A DNA stretch of 9,121 nucleotides, from NCBI GenBank assembly GCA_051155755.1, contig DAXETY010000033.1, forward strand, positions 1 through 9,121. Reading direction: 5' to 3'. Numbering within the stretch: the first letter of the stretch is position 1; each line of letters begins with the position of its first letter. Under the pieces are notes generated by a model that worked only from the letters and a program-made list of their open reading frames with translations, did no database searches and was not told the DNA's origin. A program made the translations under genes and the position numbers. This stretch comes from DAXETY01 sp051155755 (GTDB lineage Bacteria; Desulfobacterota; Desulfobacteria; Desulfobacterales; SG8-13). Positions 6,853 to 9,121 of the stretch are shown here, one piece after another.

Positions 6853-6883
6853 GATTTATGTTTAAAAATTGATTAAATTAATT

Positions 6884-6890
6884 GAGGGGG
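6884..6890 (+). promoter_or_regulatory. Ribosome binding site of mvaD
   Basis: GAGGGGG ends 2 nt before the ATG at 6893, with the GAGG core 5 nt away. It favours this ATG over the upstream in-frame TTG at 6869, which lacks a site. Confidence 0.75.
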
Positions 6891-6892
6891 AA

Positions 6893-7876
6893 ATGGAAGT
6901 GTTTGCTTCGGCAATTGCCCATCCGAACGTAGCTCTGGTTAAGTACTGGGGCAAAACCGATTGGGATCGCAACATTCCCGCAGTGGGGTCCATATCCGTT
7001 ACTCTGGCGAACCTGACAACGCACTCCACGGTGCAGTTTCAACACGGGCTGGCGCAGGATCGGCTGTTTATCAACCAGGCACCGGCCGGGCGGCATCAGA
7101 CGTTGCGAGTCTCCCGTTTCCTGGACGAAATACGACGGCGGGCCGGCATCGATAAATTCTGTGACGTTCATTCCGTCAACAATTTCCCAACCGGTGCCGG
7201 ACTGGCTTCTTCGGCTTCGGGCTTTGCAGCCCTGTCCCTGGCGGCATCGCAAGCCGCCGGACTCAATTTGGATTCCACCGAGCTCTCCGCACTGGCGCGG
7301 CTGGGTTCCGGGTCGGCGGCTCGCTCAGTATTCGGGGGATTCGTCGAACTGACCGCCGGTGACAAAGAGGGCGGCGAACCGGCAGCCTTTCAACTTCACG
7401 ATGAACATTTCTGGCCGCTGGCGGTACTGGTGGCGGTGACCACCGACGCTCCAAAGCCGTTCGGCTCCCGTGAAGCCATGGCCGTGACCGAGGCCCGTTC
7501 ACCGTACTATCACAGCTGGGTGCAGACAGCCGCACAGGATATTGAAAAGATGCGATCGGCGATCCAGCGGCGCGATCTGCAGTCCCTGGGAGAAACCGCC
7601 GAACACAGCGCACTGAAGCTGCACGGATTGTTGATGGCGAGCCGTCCCGGTATTTTGTACTGGAACGGCGGCACCTTCGCGGCGATCGAAGCGGTGGTTC
7701 GAATGCGCAGCGAAGGCCTGGCGGCATATTTCACCATCGACGCCGGCCCACAGGTCAAGGTGATCTGCCGCCCGCAGGATGCCCCGGCCGTATCCGATCG
7801 ACTGCAGGTTTTGCCGGGCATTATTCGCGTTCTTCCATGCCGCCCGGGTCCTGCGGCCAGACTGTTGGAGAATTGA
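6893..7876 (+). CDS. mvaD: Diphosphomevalonate decarboxylase
   Basis: This cytosolic GHMP-family enzyme catalyses ATP-dependent decarboxylation of mevalonate 5-diphosphate to isopentenyl diphosphate, the last step of the classical mevalonate pathway. The 327-residue product opens with the family hallmark AHPNVALVKYWGK (9-21). It then shows the ATP loop NNFPTGAGLASSASGFAAL (96-113), GSGSAARSVFGGF with Arg144, and TIDAGPQVKV containing the expected catalytic Asp283; Arg144 and Asp283 have the same numbers as I recall for the staphylococcal enzyme. Length is typical. The chosen ATG has a strong GAGGGGG site. It is the first gene of the rightward operon, with the kinase starting 2 bp after its stop. 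Related phosphomevalonate decarboxylases or mevalonate-3-kinases of archaea are unlikely because the catalytic Asp and a phosphomevalonate kinase are both present. Confidence 0.95.
   Translation: MEVFASAIAHPNVALVKYWGKTDWDRNIPAVGSISVTLANLTTHSTVQFQHGLAQDRLFINQAPAGRHQTLRVSRFLDEIRRRAGIDKFCDVHSVNNFPTGAGLASSASGFAALSLAASQAAGLNLDSTELSALARLGSGSAARSVFGGFVELTAGDKEGGEPAAFQLHDEHFWPLAVLVAVTTDAPKPFGSREAMAVTEARSPYYHSWVQTAAQDIEKMRSAIQRRDLQSLGETAEHSALKLHGLLMASRPGILYWNGGTFAAIEAVVRMRSEGLAAYFTIDAGPQVKVICRPQDAPAVSDRLQVLPGIIRVLPCRPGPAARLLEN
7867..7870 (+). promoter_or_regulatory. Ribosome binding site of mvaK2
   Basis: GGAG, 8 nt before the ATG at 7879, lies in the last codons of mvaD. It supports 7879 rather than the in-frame ATG at 7837, which would add 14 residues without homology to the kinase N-terminus and overlap mvaD by 40 bp. 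Confidence 0.7.
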
Positions 7877-7878
7877 CC

Positions 7879-8961
7879 ATGCCGGTTTCTGCGACAGCTC
7901 CTGGAAAATTAATTCTGCTGGGTGAATACGCCGTGCTCGCCGGGGCGCCGGCGCTGGTGGCGGCGGTGGATCGCCGCGTACGGGTCGAGATCCGCCCCAA
8001 TGGACGTGAATCTACGCTGACGCTGGCCCGTGCGGATATCGACGGCATTGCCATCGATGGATGCGGCGGGGGCCTGCAACTGTCAAAGTCTCCCACCGCC
8101 GACCCACAAATCGGCTCGATCCTCGGAATTCTCGATTTTTTCTGCCGTACCACCGGACAAGATGCCGAAGCGCTTGCGATGGAATTGACCGTGGATGCCG
8201 GCGGTCTTTTCTCCGGTGACGGCTCAAAATATGGCTTTGGATCGAGTGCCGCGTTGAGCGTGGCGTTGCTGGCTGCGCTGCATGGGCATATGGGCCGGAA
8301 AAGTCTGCGGGCCGAAGATTTGCTGACAAATGCCTTGCAAGCCCACCGATCCCAGCAGGGTCGACTGGGCAGCGGGATCGACGTCGCGGCCAGCGTATTC
8401 GGCGGCATACTGGAATACCGCCTGAAAGCCGGTCTCGAAAACCAAATTCCCCAAATCCGGCGCGTGCATCCGCCCCCGGGACTCTACATGCGGGCCGTGT
8501 GGACGGGGCAGAGTGCCTCGACCTTTCAGATGCTATCCGGGCTGGATCGGTTCCGTTTGCAGGATCCGGAGGCCTACCGGTCGGCGATCGGACCGCTGGT
8601 CGAAATTACCCGACAAGGGCTTGCTGCGTTTGCAGAGAACGATCACCACGAATTTATCGATACCGTCAATCGCTTCTACCGGCAGCTGATCGCGTTTGCC
8701 GATCGAAGCGGTCTGCCCATCGTCACTCCGTATCACGAATGTCTGGCCTTCATTGCCGAAAAACTGGGCGGCGCATACAAGCCGTCCGGTGCCGGCGGCG
8801 GTGACGTCGGCCTGGTGTTTACCGACTCGGAAGAAAAAATGGCCCGAATCGTCACGGCGATGCAGGTGGCCGGTTTCGAGATATTGGACCTGAGATGGGG
8901 GGATGACGGGGTTGAGTTGATGACGGAAGGAGCCGAACATGAAACAACAGCCGTTTGCTAA
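7879..8961 (+). CDS. mvaK2: Phosphomevalonate kinase, GHMP family
   Basis: It phosphorylates mevalonate 5-phosphate to the diphosphate, the substrate of the upstream MvaD. The 360-residue product shows GHMP-kinase motif 1 APGKLILLGEYAVLAG (7-22), the ATP loop KYGFGSSAAL (117-126), GSGIDVAASVFGG (164-176) with a probable catalytic Asp168, SASTFQM (212-218), and motif 3 KPSGAGGGDVG (301-311). The KYGxGSSAA and KPSGAGGGD forms fit phosphomevalonate kinase better than mevalonate kinase, which I considered and think less likely. The last 23 bp overlap the HMG-CoA reductase start, and the latter's ribosome site lies inside this gene, so the two are probably translationally linked. Mevalonate kinase itself is not in the window and should be nearby. 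Confidence 0.9.
   Translation: MPVSATAPGKLILLGEYAVLAGAPALVAAVDRRVRVEIRPNGRESTLTLARADIDGIAIDGCGGGLQLSKSPTADPQIGSILGILDFFCRTTGQDAEALAMELTVDAGGLFSGDGSKYGFGSSAALSVALLAALHGHMGRKSLRAEDLLTNALQAHRSQQGRLGSGIDVAASVFGGILEYRLKAGLENQIPQIRRVHPPPGLYMRAVWTGQSASTFQMLSGLDRFRLQDPEAYRSAIGPLVEITRQGLAAFAENDHHEFIDTVNRFYRQLIAFADRSGLPIVTPYHECLAFIAEKLGGAYKPSGAGGGDVGLVFTDSEEKMARIVTAMQVAGFEILDLRWGDDGVELMTEGAEHETTAVC
8927..8932 (+). promoter_or_regulatory. Ribosome binding site of mvaA
   Basis: AAGGAG (within GGAAGGAG), 6 nt before the ATG at 8939, is located inside mvaK2. It confirms that the overlapping downstream frame is translated. Confidence 0.85.
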
Positions 8962-9121
8962 ATTTTATCGCAAATCCATTTCCGATCGCATCGAAACCCT
9001 CCAGCGCCAACAGATCATCGAAGGCACCGATTCCGATCGGTTGCGCAAGGGCGATCCGCTTCTGGGCGCGACGCAGGCCGATCGGATGATTGAAAATGTG
9101 ATCGGTGTTTTCGGGATGCCC
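8939..9121 (+). CDS. mvaA: HMG-CoA reductase, class II (N-terminal part, cut by window end)
   Basis: This enzyme interconverts HMG-CoA and mevalonate with NAD(P)H, the entry step of the pathway. Only 61 codons are visible, with no stop before the window end. Residues 47-60 (ADRMIENVIGVFGM) contain the ENVIG signature, whose Glu is at position 52, the same as I recall for Pseudomonas mevalonii reductase. The short soluble N-terminus without membrane segments fits the bacterial class II form. The catalytic Glu, Lys and His segments lie beyond the window and cannot be checked. The start has an excellent AAGGAG site and overlaps mvaK2 by 23 bp. Assignment rests on one motif plus operon context. 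Confidence 0.88.
   Translation, partial: MKQQPFAKFYRKSISDRIETLQRQQIIEGTDSDRLRKGDPLLGATQADRMIENVIGVFGMP

Larger units (their letters stand above)
6785..6878. repeat. Direct repeat TTGATTAAAT, two copies 84 bp apart
   Basis: Identical 10-mers occur at 6785-6794 and 6869-6878. They flank the promoter pair: one is 4 bp upstream of the rightward -35 and the other 16 bp upstream of the leftward -35. The offset equals about eight helical turns. They could be regulator half-sites or UP elements, or chance in AT-rich DNA. Confidence 0.4.
6583..6892. promoter_or_regulatory. Divergent control region between crtE and mvaD
   Basis: This 310 bp region separates the two operons. The right half (about 6775-6892) is strongly AT-rich, unlike the rest of the window, and holds the promoter-like elements. 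The left half (about 6620-6760) is GC-rich and would be the crtE leader RNA, with short inverted repeats such as CGCCGA 6721-6726 / TCGGCG 6745-6750. I see no recognisable cobalamin-riboswitch box, tRNA or intrinsic terminator. A 66-codon frame on the minus strand spans most of the left half and is listed separately. Confidence 0.75.

Overview
The window carries two divergent isoprenoid operons and the end of an unrelated neighbour. The leftward operon (about 6582 down to 788) is a complete retinal-synthesis cassette in the order crtE-crtI-crtB-crtY-blh. The rightward operon (from 6893) holds mevalonate-pathway genes: diphosphomevalonate decarboxylase, phosphomevalonate kinase and the first 61 codons of a class II HMG-CoA reductase. 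At the left edge, converging on blh, is the 3' part of a CbiK-type sirohydrochlorin cobaltochelatase.

The organism is a bacterium with a moderately GC-rich genome (roughly 60% by eye), tightly packed genes and strong Shine-Dalgarno sites. CbiK belongs to the early-cobalt-insertion ('anaerobic') B12 route and is frequent in sulfate reducers and related Desulfobacterota/deltaproteobacteria, enterics and Firmicutes. Together with the mevalonate genes and GC content, this makes me lean towards a deltaproteobacterial-type lineage. That is an inference: no rRNA or other marker is present.

Layout: 1-710 cbiK (+, 5' end cut off); 711-787 short convergent gap with no clear terminator; 788-6582 blh, crtY, crtB, crtI and crtE, all on the minus strand, with overlaps of 4 bp (crtY/blh) and 1 bp (crtB/crtY) and gaps of 17 bp at the other two junctions, so almost certainly one transcript; 6583-6892 divergent control region with an AT-rich promoter core and a GC-rich crtE leader; 6893-9121 mvaD, mvaK2 and mvaA (+), with a 2 bp gap and then a 23 bp overlap.

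How they work together: the mevalonate genes turn HMG-CoA-derived mevalonate into isopentenyl diphosphate. CrtE condenses C5 units to a longer prenyl diphosphate (expected GGPP), CrtB joins two GGPP to phytoene, CrtI desaturates it to lycopene, CrtY cyclises it to beta-carotene and Blh cleaves that with O2 to two retinals. No rhodopsin gene lies in the window, and mevalonate kinase and IPP isomerase are also absent, so they must be outside it. The most unusual features are the back-to-back wiring of precursor supply and retinal production through what look like overlapping promoters, and an O2-requiring retinal cassette next to an anaerobic-type corrin gene.
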